Shown: piece after piece, positions 7,971 to 13,620 of the stretch
How the letters are laid out: each line of letters starts with the position of its first letter
Position numbering within the stretch: the stretch's first letter is position 1
Assembly (NCBI GenBank): GCA_947626725.1
Contig: CANQTI010000032.1
Span: 1 to 13,678, forward strand
Length of the DNA stretch: 13,678 nt
Reading direction: 5' to 3'
Source: an uncultured Eisenbergiella sp.
GTDB lineage: Bacteria > Bacillota > Clostridia > Lachnospirales > Lachnospiraceae
Notes under the pieces: model-generated
Told to the model about the DNA's origin: nothing
What the model saw: the letters and a program-made list of their open reading frames with translations, nothing else
Database searches by the model: none
Made by a program: the position numbers and the translations under genes

Positions 7971-9257
7971 TCAGACTTCCACCGCCTGAGCGACCACGAA
8001 GTCAGCCGCCTTCTTCACGGCCAGATCTTCCATGATCTGCTTCTTTCCGTTCTCGCCCATCAGCTCCTTCACCTTATCGGCCTCCATCTGATACATACCG
8101 GCCATACGGGCGATCTCCTCTTCATAGTCCTCTTCCGAAGCCGTGATGCCTTCCGCAGCCGCGACCGCCTCCAGCACCAGCCTGGATTTGATCCTGCGCT
8201 CGGCCTGCGGCTTCATGTCCGCCGCCAGTTTATCGTAGTCAAGGCCGGTGAACTGGAAATACTGATCGATGGTCAGGCCCTGCATCTGCAGCCTCTGCGC
8301 GAAATCATCGGCCATCTGACGCTGCTGGGTCTCCACCATGGCATCGGGGATCTCCATCTGCGCGCCGTCGATGATCGCCTGAACGACCGCTTCTTCCTTG
8401 GCGCTCTTCGCCGTCTCTTCCTTCTTCTCCACCAGTTTCTTCCGGATGTCTTCTTTTAATTCATCCAGTGTATCATATTCCGAAACCTCCTCCGCGAACT
8501 CATCGTCCAGCTCAGGAAGCTGTTTTTCCTTAATTTCTTTGATTGTGACTTCAAACGTGGCGGGCTTTCCGGCCAGGTTCGCCGCCTGGTAGTCCTCCGG
8601 GAAGGTCACGTTCACGCTGCAGGAATCGCCCGCATTTTTGCCGATCAGCTGTTCCTCGAAGGTATCAATAAAGGAATGGGAACCGATGGTGAGGCTGTAG
8701 TTCTCGCCCTTACCGCCCTCAAAGGCCGCGCCGTCCACAAAGCCCTCAAAATCGATGACCGCGATGTCGCCGTCCGCCACCGGTCTGTCTTCTACAGTAA
8801 CGGTCCTGGCGCTGTTCTCCTGCTGCTCCTTTAAGTCCGCCTCGATCTCTTCATTCGTAACGGTGATCTCCGTCTTGGGCACCTCCACGCCTTTATAGGT
8901 TCCCAGCGTCACCTCGGGCTTCAGAGCCACCTCCGCCGTGAAGATGAAGGGCTTGCCCTCCTCGATCTGCACCACATCCACCTTCGGGGAGGAGACGATG
9001 GTCTCCGTGCATTCCTCCAGCGCCTTCTCATACGCATCAGGAATGACGGCATTGGCCGCATCCTCATAGAAAATTCCCTTGCCGTACATCTGCTCGATCA
9101 TCTTTTTCGGCACTTTCCCTTTTCGGAAGCCGGGAACGTTGATCTTGTTCTTATTTTTCTGATAGGTTGCCTCTACCGCCTTGGAAAACTCCTCCGCAGA
9201 AACCTCGATCGTCAGTTTCGCCATGTTCTTTTCGAGTTTCTCGACCTGTAAACCCAT
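7971..9257 (-). CDS. tig: Trigger factor, ribosome-associated chaperone/prolyl isomerase
   Basis: A 428-residue chaperone that binds near the ribosome exit tunnel and protects nascent chains. The N-terminal ribosome-binding domain (1 to about 115) contains the signature GFRKGKVP at 43-50. An FKBP-type peptidyl-prolyl isomerase domain occupies about 160-243, and the helical C-terminal arms run from about 250 to 428. Length matches the family. The start at 9257 follows GAGGAGGAA, and the sequence MGLQVEKLEKN is the usual clostridial beginning. It is the first gene of the leftward proteostasis cluster and has a good promoter about 160 nt upstream. Trigger factor genes lie upstream of clp genes in many Firmicutes. 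Confidence 0.97.
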   Translation of the reverse strand: MGLQVEKLEKNMAKLTIEVSAEEFSKAVEATYQKNKNKINVPGFRKGKVPKKMIEQMYGKGIFYEDAANAVIPDAYEKALEECTETIVSSPKVDVVQIEEGKPFIFTAEVALKPEVTLGTYKGVEVPKTEITVTNEEIEADLKEQQENSARTVTVEDRPVADGDIAVIDFEGFVDGAAFEGGKGENYSLTIGSHSFIDTFEEQLIGKNAGDSCSVNVTFPEDYQAANLAGKPATFEVTIKEIKEKQLPELDDEFAEEVSEYDTLDELKEDIRKKLVEKKEETAKSAKEEAVVQAIIDGAQMEIPDAMVETQQRQMADDFAQRLQMQGLTIDQYFQFTGLDYDKLAADMKPQAERRIKSRLVLEAVAAAEGITASEEDYEEEIARMAGMYQMEADKVKELMGENGKKQIMEDLAVKKAADFVVAQAVEV

Positions 9258-9416
9258 GTGATGATTCCTCCTCGTCTTACGCCTTTCCGTAACAGATTCT
9301 TTCCTTATATTCTATTCAGCGGCCGTGCCCTTCCGTTTCGCTTCCCGGAAATGCAAACCCGGGCAATGCACCGGAGCCAGTTTCCAAAAAAAGGGCATAC
9401 CCACAGTCATTTTACG

Positions 9417-9446
9417 ATTATAGCATATCCGTCTGAAAAATACCAG
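9417..9446 (-). promoter_or_regulatory. Extended -10 promoter for tig and the clp/lon cluster
   Basis: On the minus strand a perfect TATAAT (9422-9417) is preceded by TGC (9425-9423), giving an extended -10. A CTGGTA-like -35 lies about 18 nt upstream and is a weak match. Transcription would start near 9410 and give a leader of about 150 nt. No CIRCE element was found, so ordinary housekeeping expression is the simplest reading. Confidence 0.65.
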
Positions 9447-9513
9447 CATTTTTCTTCATGATTTAGAAATACTGATCCGAAACCGTCAGGAACAATCTTC
9501 CCAGAAACTACCA

Positions 9514-9542
9514 TTATAATTCTAAAACCGGCGTACATACTA
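9514..9542 (+). promoter_or_regulatory. Candidate forespore sigma (sigma-G/F-type) promoter for the SASP gene
   Basis: CATACTA at 9536-9542 fits the CATNNTA -10 of forespore sigma factors. TTATA at 9514-9518, 17 nt upstream, is a 4-of-5 match to the GNATR-type -35. Forespore-specific transcription is expected for a gene encoding a spore DNA-binding protein. The leader would be about 140 nt. The call rests on motif match and context only. Confidence 0.5.
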
Positions 9543-9593
9543 AGACCAAGATAAGACACGACACAACGCGAACCGACAGAAGGCGTCTGCAGA

Positions 9594-9635
9594 GCCGCAA
9601 GTAGGGTAAGCGCTGTCGAACGCTTATCCCGCGGC
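9594..9635 (+). promoter_or_regulatory. Hairpin in the SASP mRNA leader
   Basis: GCCGC (9594-9598) pairs with GCGGC (9631-9635). Above an internal bulge, GGGTAAGCG (9604-9612) pairs with CGCTTATCCC (9621-9630) with one unpaired base, closing an 8-nt loop. It ends about 40 nt before the ribosome binding site and lacks a T tract, so it is not a terminator. It may stabilise the message. Role inferred. Confidence 0.5.
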
Positions 9636-9688
9636 TGCGATTCAGCAGGGCCGTTATCGAAAATAAAAAGTTATGGAGGTGAATCCAA

Positions 9689-9898
9689 ATGGCAAGTTCT
9701 TCCAGCAAGTCTAATAGAGTAGAAGTTCCTGAAGCGAAGGGCGCTCTGGATAAGTTCAAGACCGAAGTGGCTTCCGAGCTGGGCGTGAACTTAAAGGAAG
9801 GCTACAACGGCGACCTTACTTCTAAGGAAGCCGGTTCCATCGGCGGCGAGATGGTCCGCAGGATGATCAAGAAGCAGGAAGAGGAAATGAACAACTAA
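9689..9898 (+). CDS. Alpha/beta-type small acid-soluble spore protein
   Basis: A 69-residue protein of the alpha/beta SASP family, which coats spore DNA and protects it from UV and heat and is degraded by the GPR protease at germination. The diagnostic segments are KTEVASELGV (24-33), which contains the GPR cleavage region T-E-V-A, and GGEMVRRMI (52-60). The N-terminal serine-rich stretch followed by a short linker is usual for clostridial members. GGAGGTG sits about 7 nt before the ATG. The gene stands alone, with its own sporulation-type promoter candidate, a structured leader and a strong terminator, so it is most likely monocistronic. It is direct evidence that the organism, or its recent ancestor, forms endospores. 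Confidence 0.95.
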   Translation: MASSSSKSNRVEVPEAKGALDKFKTEVASELGVNLKEGYNGDLTSKEAGSIGGEMVRRMIKKQEEEMNN

Positions 9899-9952
9899 CA
9901 TTCTTTTCTCCCTGTACGGCAGGAGGCTGTCATAACAGCAAACCCCTGCCTT

Positions 9953-9990
9953 AAAAACACCGCACCGACATCAGCCGGTGCGGCGTTTTT
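9953..9990. terminator. Bidirectional intrinsic terminator between the SASP and CBS genes
   Basis: An 8-bp GC-rich stem (9960-9967 with 9976-9983) has an 8-nt loop. It is flanked by AAAAA on the left (9953-9957) and TTTTT on the right (9986-9990), so it can terminate transcripts from both convergent units: the spore protein gene rightward and the DJ-1/CBS unit leftward. Confidence 0.88.
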
Positions 9991-10070
9991 GATGCAAAAA
10001 GCTGTCCGGCGCGGTATGCCGTCCTTTCTCTTTTGCCATTCCCTTCTGCCCGGATCAGGCGCATGAGCCG

Positions 10071-10475
10071 TCACTTCTTCTGCTGTCCAGTCAGATAGCG
10101 AATCACATCGCGCCGGGTCACAATGCCGATGAACACCTTCCCGTCGTCCACCACCGGCACGAAATTCTGCACCGTCACCTTTTCCAGAAGCTGCTCCATG
10201 TCCTCATTGATATGTACCGGCCGGTTATCGTGATTGCGGCGGATCTTCATGACCGGGATCTCCTCCATCTGACGGATCCCCGGAAAATTCCGCTTTTTCA
10301 GCCCCCAGAGCATGTCACCGTCCGTGATCGTCCCAATATATTTCCCGTCCACAGAAAGCAGCGGAACCGCCGCATACCCGTGATGCTCCATCTTTTCCAG
10401 CGCTTGCCTGAGCGTATCATCCTCCTGTACATAGGCCACCTCGCTCTTCGGGGTGAGGAAAAATAAAATATTCAT
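10071..10475 (-). CDS. Standalone two-CBS-domain protein, possibly a DarB/CbpB-type c-di-AMP receptor
   Basis: A 134-residue protein made only of two CBS domains, about 8-60 and 74-130. CBS domains bind adenosine-containing ligands. The layout resembles B. subtilis DarB (YkuL) and Listeria CbpB, small CBS proteins that bind c-di-AMP. Points in common include the GYAAVPLL segment at 33-40, the NFVPVVDDGKVFIG segment at 104-117 and the TRR at 120-122 near the end of the second domain. This likeness is from memory of those proteins and should be treated as inference. No catalytic or membrane domain is attached. The start at 10475 follows a GAGGGAAGG site. The gene is 26 nt downstream of the DJ-1 family gene, so the two probably form an operon ending at the bidirectional terminator. 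Confidence 0.82.
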   Translation of the reverse strand: MNILFFLTPKSEVAYVQEDDTLRQALEKMEHHGYAAVPLLSVDGKYIGTITDGDMLWGLKKRNFPGIRQMEEIPVMKIRRNHDNRPVHINEDMEQLLEKVTVQNFVPVVDDGKVFIGIVTRRDVIRYLTGQQKK

Positions 10476-10501
10476 CGCCTTCCCTCTCTGCCGCCTTTCC
10501 T

Positions 10502-11056
10502 TTAACGCCTTTCATACACGATCTTATCCGCCAACGCATCCGCGGCTTCTTTGGAAATAAGCTGTTCTACGATCGCCAGGCCGAAGGGAATCGAGCAGCC
10601 CATGCCCCGGCCCGTGATCACGTTGCCGTCCACCTCGGCCGCCGCCCCTGTCACCACGGCACCCTCCAGCTGAGCTTCAAAGGTCGGATAGCTGGTGGCC
10701 CGCCTGCCTTTCAGATAGCCTCTGTGTCCGAAAATAGAGGGAGCCGCGCAGATCGCCGCGATCCATTTGCCCTGCGCATAGAACCGGTCGAACTCCGCCA
10801 GGAGCGCCTCGCAGGCCTCCAGCCGCTTCGTGCCCGGACCTCCGCCCGGCAGCACCAGCATATCGAACTGCGCGCAGTCGATCTCGTCGAGTCCCGCGTT
10901 CATGCCCACCTCGATGCCGTGGGAACCCGTCACCACCCGCCTGCCGTCGATGGACACCATCACCGTCTCTATCTGCGCCCTGCGGCATAAGTCCACTACC
11001 GTCAGCGCCTCTATCTCTTCAAATCCTTCTGCAAAAAAAACCGCTATGCTCGCCAT
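10502..11056 (-). CDS. DJ-1/PfpI (YajL/ThiJ) family protein
   Basis: A 184-residue member of the DJ-1/PfpI superfamily. The nucleophile-elbow cysteine is C103 in AICAAPSIFG, with H111 close behind. The acidic partner expected in EGFEEIEA is E16, equivalent to human DJ-1 E18. LVLPGGGPGT at 68-77 is the family's glycine-rich strand-turn. Proposed activities (deglycase, glyoxalase, chaperone) are disputed, so no reaction is assigned. The start at 11056 is chosen because AAAGGAG precedes it closely and the protein then begins MASIAVFF as the family does. The frame is open 50 codons further upstream (to 11206), but that extension is Arg/Pro-rich and has no ribosome binding site. It is the first gene of a two-gene unit with the CBS protein. 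Confidence 0.9.
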   Translation of the reverse strand: MASIAVFFAEGFEEIEALTVVDLCRRAQIETVMVSIDGRRVVTGSHGIEVGMNAGLDEIDCAQFDMLVLPGGGPGTKRLEACEALLAEFDRFYAQGKWIAAICAAPSIFGHRGYLKGRRATSYPTFEAQLEGAVVTGAAAEVDGNVITGRGMGCSIPFGLAIVEQLISKEAADALADKIVYERR

Positions 11057-11171
11057 ACTGTCTCCTTTCCGCCTGCGCCGGTTTACCGTCCGCCCCGCAT
11101 CCCTTCCGGAGGGCTTTCCCGGGCGCGGCCACCTGCGCGGCCATCCGCACGGCATCCGTTCATTTATTTTT

Positions 11172-11180
11172 ATCATACCA
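11172..11180 (-). promoter_or_regulatory. Extended -10 promoter for the DJ-1/CBS operon
   Basis: On the minus strand TATGAT (11177-11172) is preceded by TGG (11180-11178), an extended -10. The -35 region (TTTATT at a 17-nt spacing) is weak. It lies in the AT-rich part of an otherwise GC-rich region and would give a leader of about 110 nt. Confidence 0.5.
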
Positions 11181-11283
11181 GATAATCCGCGCCCAATAAA
11201 GGACAAAAATGTGAATTCTTTCTAAAGATTCTGCGCCAGTGTCAACCTTGAAAGGAAACCCCTGCCAGACTCACCCACCACCA

Positions 11284-11499
11284 CCTGCCGACAACGCCGC
11301 TCCGCTCTCCCGCCCGGGCCGCCGCAGGCGCATTCCTTTTCCGGACACGCTCTCGCTCGAGAAAAACGCAGCGGTTCTAAGCTCAGCGGCGTCCTGACGG
11401 ACTTGCTTCGCTAAGAACCGGCGTTTTTCTAACGGTCCGGGAAAATGGAATGTGCCTGCGGCGGCCCGGGCGGGGGAGCGGAGCGGCGCTGTCGGCGGG
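11284..11499 (+). repeat. 216-nt imperfect inverted repeat forming a giant hairpin (candidate structured RNA or MITE-like element)
   Basis: The two halves fold back on each other into about 91 base pairs. The core is 42 consecutive pairs, 11295-11336 with 11447-11488, broken by no mismatch and only two G.T pairs. Further in are stems 11337-11346 with 11435-11445, 11360-11369 with 11421-11430, 11372-11378 with 11414-11420, then 11380-11394 with 11399-11412 (interrupted), closed by a TGAC loop at 11395-11398. A 13-by-4 internal loop lies at 11347-11359/11431-11434. Five pairs are G.T on the plus strand against one (11294/11489) that would be G.T on the minus strand, which favours a plus-strand RNA. 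No T tract follows, so it is not a simple terminator. No reading frame, transposase or known RNA family was recognised. Confidence 0.85.
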
Positions 11500-11554
11500 G
11501 AGCAGTTTGTGATCCGGCAGGTGGCTCCTTCAAGGCGGATGAAGGGAGACGGTT

Positions 11555-11632
11555 ATGCTTGACTTTTCCGGCGCGAGACGGCAGAATAAAGCTGTGGGAA
11601 GCGGACGCGAACGCTCCCGTTTTCTGATGTGA
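11555..11632 (+). CDS. Possible 25-codon leader peptide upstream of the CYTH gene
   Basis: A short frame, ATG at 11555 to TGA at 11632, has GGGAG about 7 nt upstream. Its stop abuts the GAGGAGG ribosome binding site of the CYTH gene. The peptide (beginning MLDFSGARRQ) is basic and resembles nothing recognised. The position could allow translational coupling, but chance is equally likely in this GC-rich stretch. Confidence 0.2.
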   Translation: MLDFSGARRQNKAVGSGRERSRFLM

Positions 11633-11646
11633 GGAGGTAAGGCTTC

Positions 11647-12093
11647 ATGGAAATCGAACGCAAATTCACCGTAAAAAAACTGCCCGACGATCTGGAGGGA
11701 TATCCCTTTCATATCATCGAGCAGGCTTATCTGAATACCGATCCCGTGGTGCGCATCCGCCGGGAGGATGACCGGTATTATATGACGTACAAAGGGAGCG
11801 GTCTGTTGGCGAGGGAGGAATACAATCTGCCCTTAAACCGTCCCTCCTATGAGCATCTGCTACCCAAGGCAGACGGCAATGTGATCTCCAAGAAGCGTTA
11901 TTTGATCCCCTTTTCGCCCTATACCATCGAGCTGGACGTGTTCGCGCCGCCCTTCGCGCCGCTGATCATCGCGGAGGTGGAATTTCCCAGCGTGGAGGAG
12001 GCGGAGCGCTTTGTGCCGCCGGACTGGTTCGGGCAGGACGTGACGCAGGATCCGGCCTATCATAACTCCAATCTGAGTCGGCGGAAGTTTTGA
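11647..12093 (+). CDS. CYTH-domain (triphosphate tunnel metalloenzyme family) protein
   Basis: A 148-residue protein beginning MEIERKF, the E-x-E-x-K signature (E2, E4, K6) that gives the CYTH superfamily its metal-binding residues. Alternating charged strands of the tunnel follow: R36 and R38 in VRIR, K49 in MTYKG, E57 and E58 in REEY, then E95 and D97 in TIELDVF and E108 and E110 in IAEVEF. Short bacterial CYTH proteins of this size include inorganic triphosphatases, such as the one from Clostridium thermocellum; others are uncharacterised. Tripolyphosphate hydrolysis is therefore likely but not certain. GAGGAGG lies about 10 nt before the ATG. It stands alone on the plus strand downstream of the large hairpin and ends in its own terminator. 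Confidence 0.88.
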   Translation: MEIERKFTVKKLPDDLEGYPFHIIEQAYLNTDPVVRIRREDDRYYMTYKGSGLLAREEYNLPLNRPSYEHLLPKADGNVISKKRYLIPFSPYTIELDVFAPPFAPLIIAEVEFPSVEEAERFVPPDWFGQDVTQDPAYHNSNLSRRKF

Positions 12094-12112
12094 AACCTCC
12101 GCCGACCCTTTT
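12077..12112 (+). terminator. Intrinsic terminator overlapping the end of the CYTH gene
   Basis: A 9-bp stem, GTCGGCGGA (12077-12085) with TCCGCCGAC (12097-12105), continues through an inner GTTT/AAAC pairing and is followed by CCTTTT. The last five codons and the TGA stop (12091-12093) lie inside the stem-loop. Confidence 0.8.
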
Positions 12113-12217
12113 ATGGCCTCTCTGCCGCCGTTCTTACGGTTCTTCCGCGGTCTCCTGCGGCTTTCGCCGTCACACCTTCCGTTCTTTCGCCGTCATCTCA
12201 CGGCTCCGCCGACATTC
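12113..12217. repeat. Degenerate ~23-nt tandem repeat between the CYTH and GH28 genes
   Basis: The convergent gap is filled by a diverged tandem pattern. CTTTCGCCGTCA occurs exactly at 12161-12172 and again at 12184-12195, 23 nt apart. Looser copies with a C-C-G core and pyrimidine-rich spacers occur on both sides. No clear terminator for the leftward GH28 gene was seen here. Confidence 0.5.
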
Positions 12218-13423
12218 CTATGTTTCCTCCGCTGTCACTTCCACATTGATCAGCTCCAGGTTTTCCATGTTCTTCGTCTTCATGCCGTATTTTCCGTGAG
12301 CCTTCACGTTCTCCAGGCGGAAATTGCGGTAAGGCATTTCCGGCAGGCCGCACAGGTATATGGCGTTCCCGGCGGCGGTGTCCAGCGTGATGTTTTTCAG
12401 CGTGATGTTCTCCACCGCGGGTGTGGTCTCATCCACGGGCTCTTTTTGATCGGGGTCAAAATCCCCGATGCCGTAAAAGGCGTCCGCGTAGATCGCACCC
12501 CGGAACCATTTGGTGTCTGTGAACTCCATACAGCGGTTGACCAGCGAGCAGTTTTCATAGCGGATGTCGCGGATATAGGCCCCGCGCCCCCGCACGGCCT
12601 TGATGCTGGCAATGCTGTGGGTGTCCTCAAACGCACAGTTTTGCACCGTCACGTTCTCCACGCCGCCGGACATCTCGCTGCCCATGGCCACGCCGAAGCC
12701 GTATTTCAGCGTACAGTTCTCGATCATGATATCCTTCGATGGGATCCCGGCCCTGCGCCCTGCCGCGTCCCGGCCGGACTTGACGGCAATGCAGTCGTCC
12801 TGGCTGGCGATGAGGGAATCCGCCACCCGCACCCGCTGACAGGAATCCAGGTCGATGCCGTCCCCGTTGAAGATCGGATCGTAGCGATTCCCGTTCTCGT
12901 CGTATTTCGTATGAACCTCGATCCCCTCGATGCATACGTCGCTGCAGTAGATCAGGTGCAGGCCCCAGGACGGCGACTGCCGGATCGTCACGCCCCGGAC
13001 CGTCAGACGCTGCGTATTGCGGATGCACACTGCCCGGCCCCTCTTCCCCCGCTTTTCTTCCATTTCCTTCCGGAAAAGCTCCACGCCGTTGGCATCGATG
13101 ACGCCCGCTCCTTCGATGACGATATCGTGATGCGGCGCGCCGTCCGTATTCAGCAGGCTGGCATAACAGATCTGGTCATAGCCCTCGAAGGGATAGCCCA
13201 TCAGCGGAAAATCCGCCAGATCCCCGCTGCCCAGAAGCCTGGCCCCGGCCTCCAGATACAGCGTCATTTCACTCTTCAGGAAAAGGGCCCCTGTCACAAA
13301 GGTGCCTGATGGGACCAAAACCGTTCCGCCCCTTTCGCACAGGTCGATGGCCCGCTGGATCGCCGCCGTACAGACCGGGCCGCCGTCCGCGGCGCCGAAC
13401 TGACGGATATCGTATTTTTTCAT
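12218..13423 (-). CDS. Glycoside hydrolase family 28 (polygalacturonase-fold) protein
   Basis: A 401-residue right-handed beta-helix protein. The N-terminus MKKYDIRQFGA and the segment GGTVLVPSGTF (32-42) are typical of GH28 polygalacturonases and relatives. NGDGID is at 186-191 (an N-x-D motif with D188) and SQDDCIAVKSG at 207-217 supplies the D209-D210 pair, giving the three catalytic aspartates. The usual G-H-G-x-x-x-G-S-E is GFGVAMGSE at 242-250, with Phe in place of His, and R-I-K is S-I-K at 273-275. Substrate preference may therefore differ from plain polygalacturonan. No signal peptide is present, so it should act in the cytoplasm on imported oligosaccharides. A purine-rich GAGAGGAA precedes the start. 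Just upstream lies the 3' end of a group II intron. Confidence 0.87.
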   Translation of the reverse strand: MKKYDIRQFGAADGGPVCTAAIQRAIDLCERGGTVLVPSGTFVTGALFLKSEMTLYLEAGARLLGSGDLADFPLMGYPFEGYDQICYASLLNTDGAPHHDIVIEGAGVIDANGVELFRKEMEEKRGKRGRAVCIRNTQRLTVRGVTIRQSPSWGLHLIYCSDVCIEGIEVHTKYDENGNRYDPIFNGDGIDLDSCQRVRVADSLIASQDDCIAVKSGRDAAGRRAGIPSKDIMIENCTLKYGFGVAMGSEMSGGVENVTVQNCAFEDTHSIASIKAVRGRGAYIRDIRYENCSLVNRCMEFTDTKWFRGAIYADAFYGIGDFDPDQKEPVDETTPAVENITLKNITLDTAAGNAIYLCGLPEMPYRNFRLENVKAHGKYGMKTKNMENLELINVEVTAEET

Positions 13424-13620
13424 CTCTCGTTCCTCTCTTCCTGCCTCTCCCTAAAGCATCTTGCTTCCAGTTCTTTTTGCCGCCCGTCCTTTTCCGACGC
13501 ATGACGCCGCTTCGGGCGAAAAGTACCCCTGTCCGCCGCCGACCGCATGGCTTCCCAGACACGCCCGCCGCCTCTGCGTACAGCCGTAAGATATGTCAGC
13601 CCGCATCTGCTCATCGGGAG
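13424..13620 (-). other. 3' flank of the group II intron / upstream region of the GH28 gene
   Basis: This stretch is the downstream (3') exon of the intron and the 5' region of the GH28 gene. A minus-strand frame is open across it from inside the intron and stops at 13420, overlapping the GH28 start as ATGA. It would encode 66 residues, rich in Arg and Glu toward the end, with no recognisable domain. AAGCA/TGCTT (13454-13466) is a short inverted repeat that might be an operator, though evidence is thin. No convincing promoter was found. Confidence 0.4.

Larger units (their letters stand above)
9258..9688. other. Divergent intergenic region between tig and the spore protein gene
   Basis: No gene is seen in these 431 nt. 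The left part (9258-9410) is the leader of tig and contains a small hairpin, CCCGG (9344-9348) with CCGGG (9359-9363), of unknown significance. The middle holds two divergent promoter candidates: TATAAT on the minus strand at 9422-9417 and CATACTA on the plus strand at 9536-9542. The right part is a structured leader for the spore protein gene, ending in GGAGGTG. Short open frames here lack ribosome binding sites or coding character. Confidence 0.6.
11057..11646. other. Large non-coding region between the DJ-1 and CYTH genes
   Basis: These 590 nt contain no convincing protein gene. From left to right: the leader of the DJ-1 unit with a near-tandem GGCCGCGC motif (about 11121-11147), its promoter at 11172-11177, an AT-rich stretch to about 11240, the 216-nt inverted repeat at 11284-11499, then about 145 nt holding a possible 25-codon frame before the CYTH start. 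GC content is very high in the inverted repeat. The two frames that cross the area (from 11206 leftward, from 11445 rightward) look like by-products of high GC. Confidence 0.6.

Noticed and set aside
11057..11206. A 50-codon N-terminal extension of the DJ-1 family protein
   Set aside because: The extension is Arg/Pro-rich and lacks a ribosome binding site, and it begins upstream of or inside the likely promoter. The ATG at 11056 has a strong site and gives the normal family start.
11284..11499. The giant hairpin as a simple Rho-independent terminator
   Set aside because: The stem is far too long, and neither end is followed by a T tract on the strand that would be transcribed.
12113..12217. 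A CRISPR array in the CYTH-GH28 gap
   Set aside because: The repeat copies are short and diverged, at about 23-nt period with no unique spacers of constant length, and no cas genes are nearby.
12113..13309. A 398-codon plus-strand open frame opposite the GH28 gene
   Set aside because: The minus strand encodes a clear GH28 protein with conserved motifs. The plus-strand frame has no ribosome binding site and a His/Pro/Arg-biased composition typical of an antisense by-product of high GC third positions.
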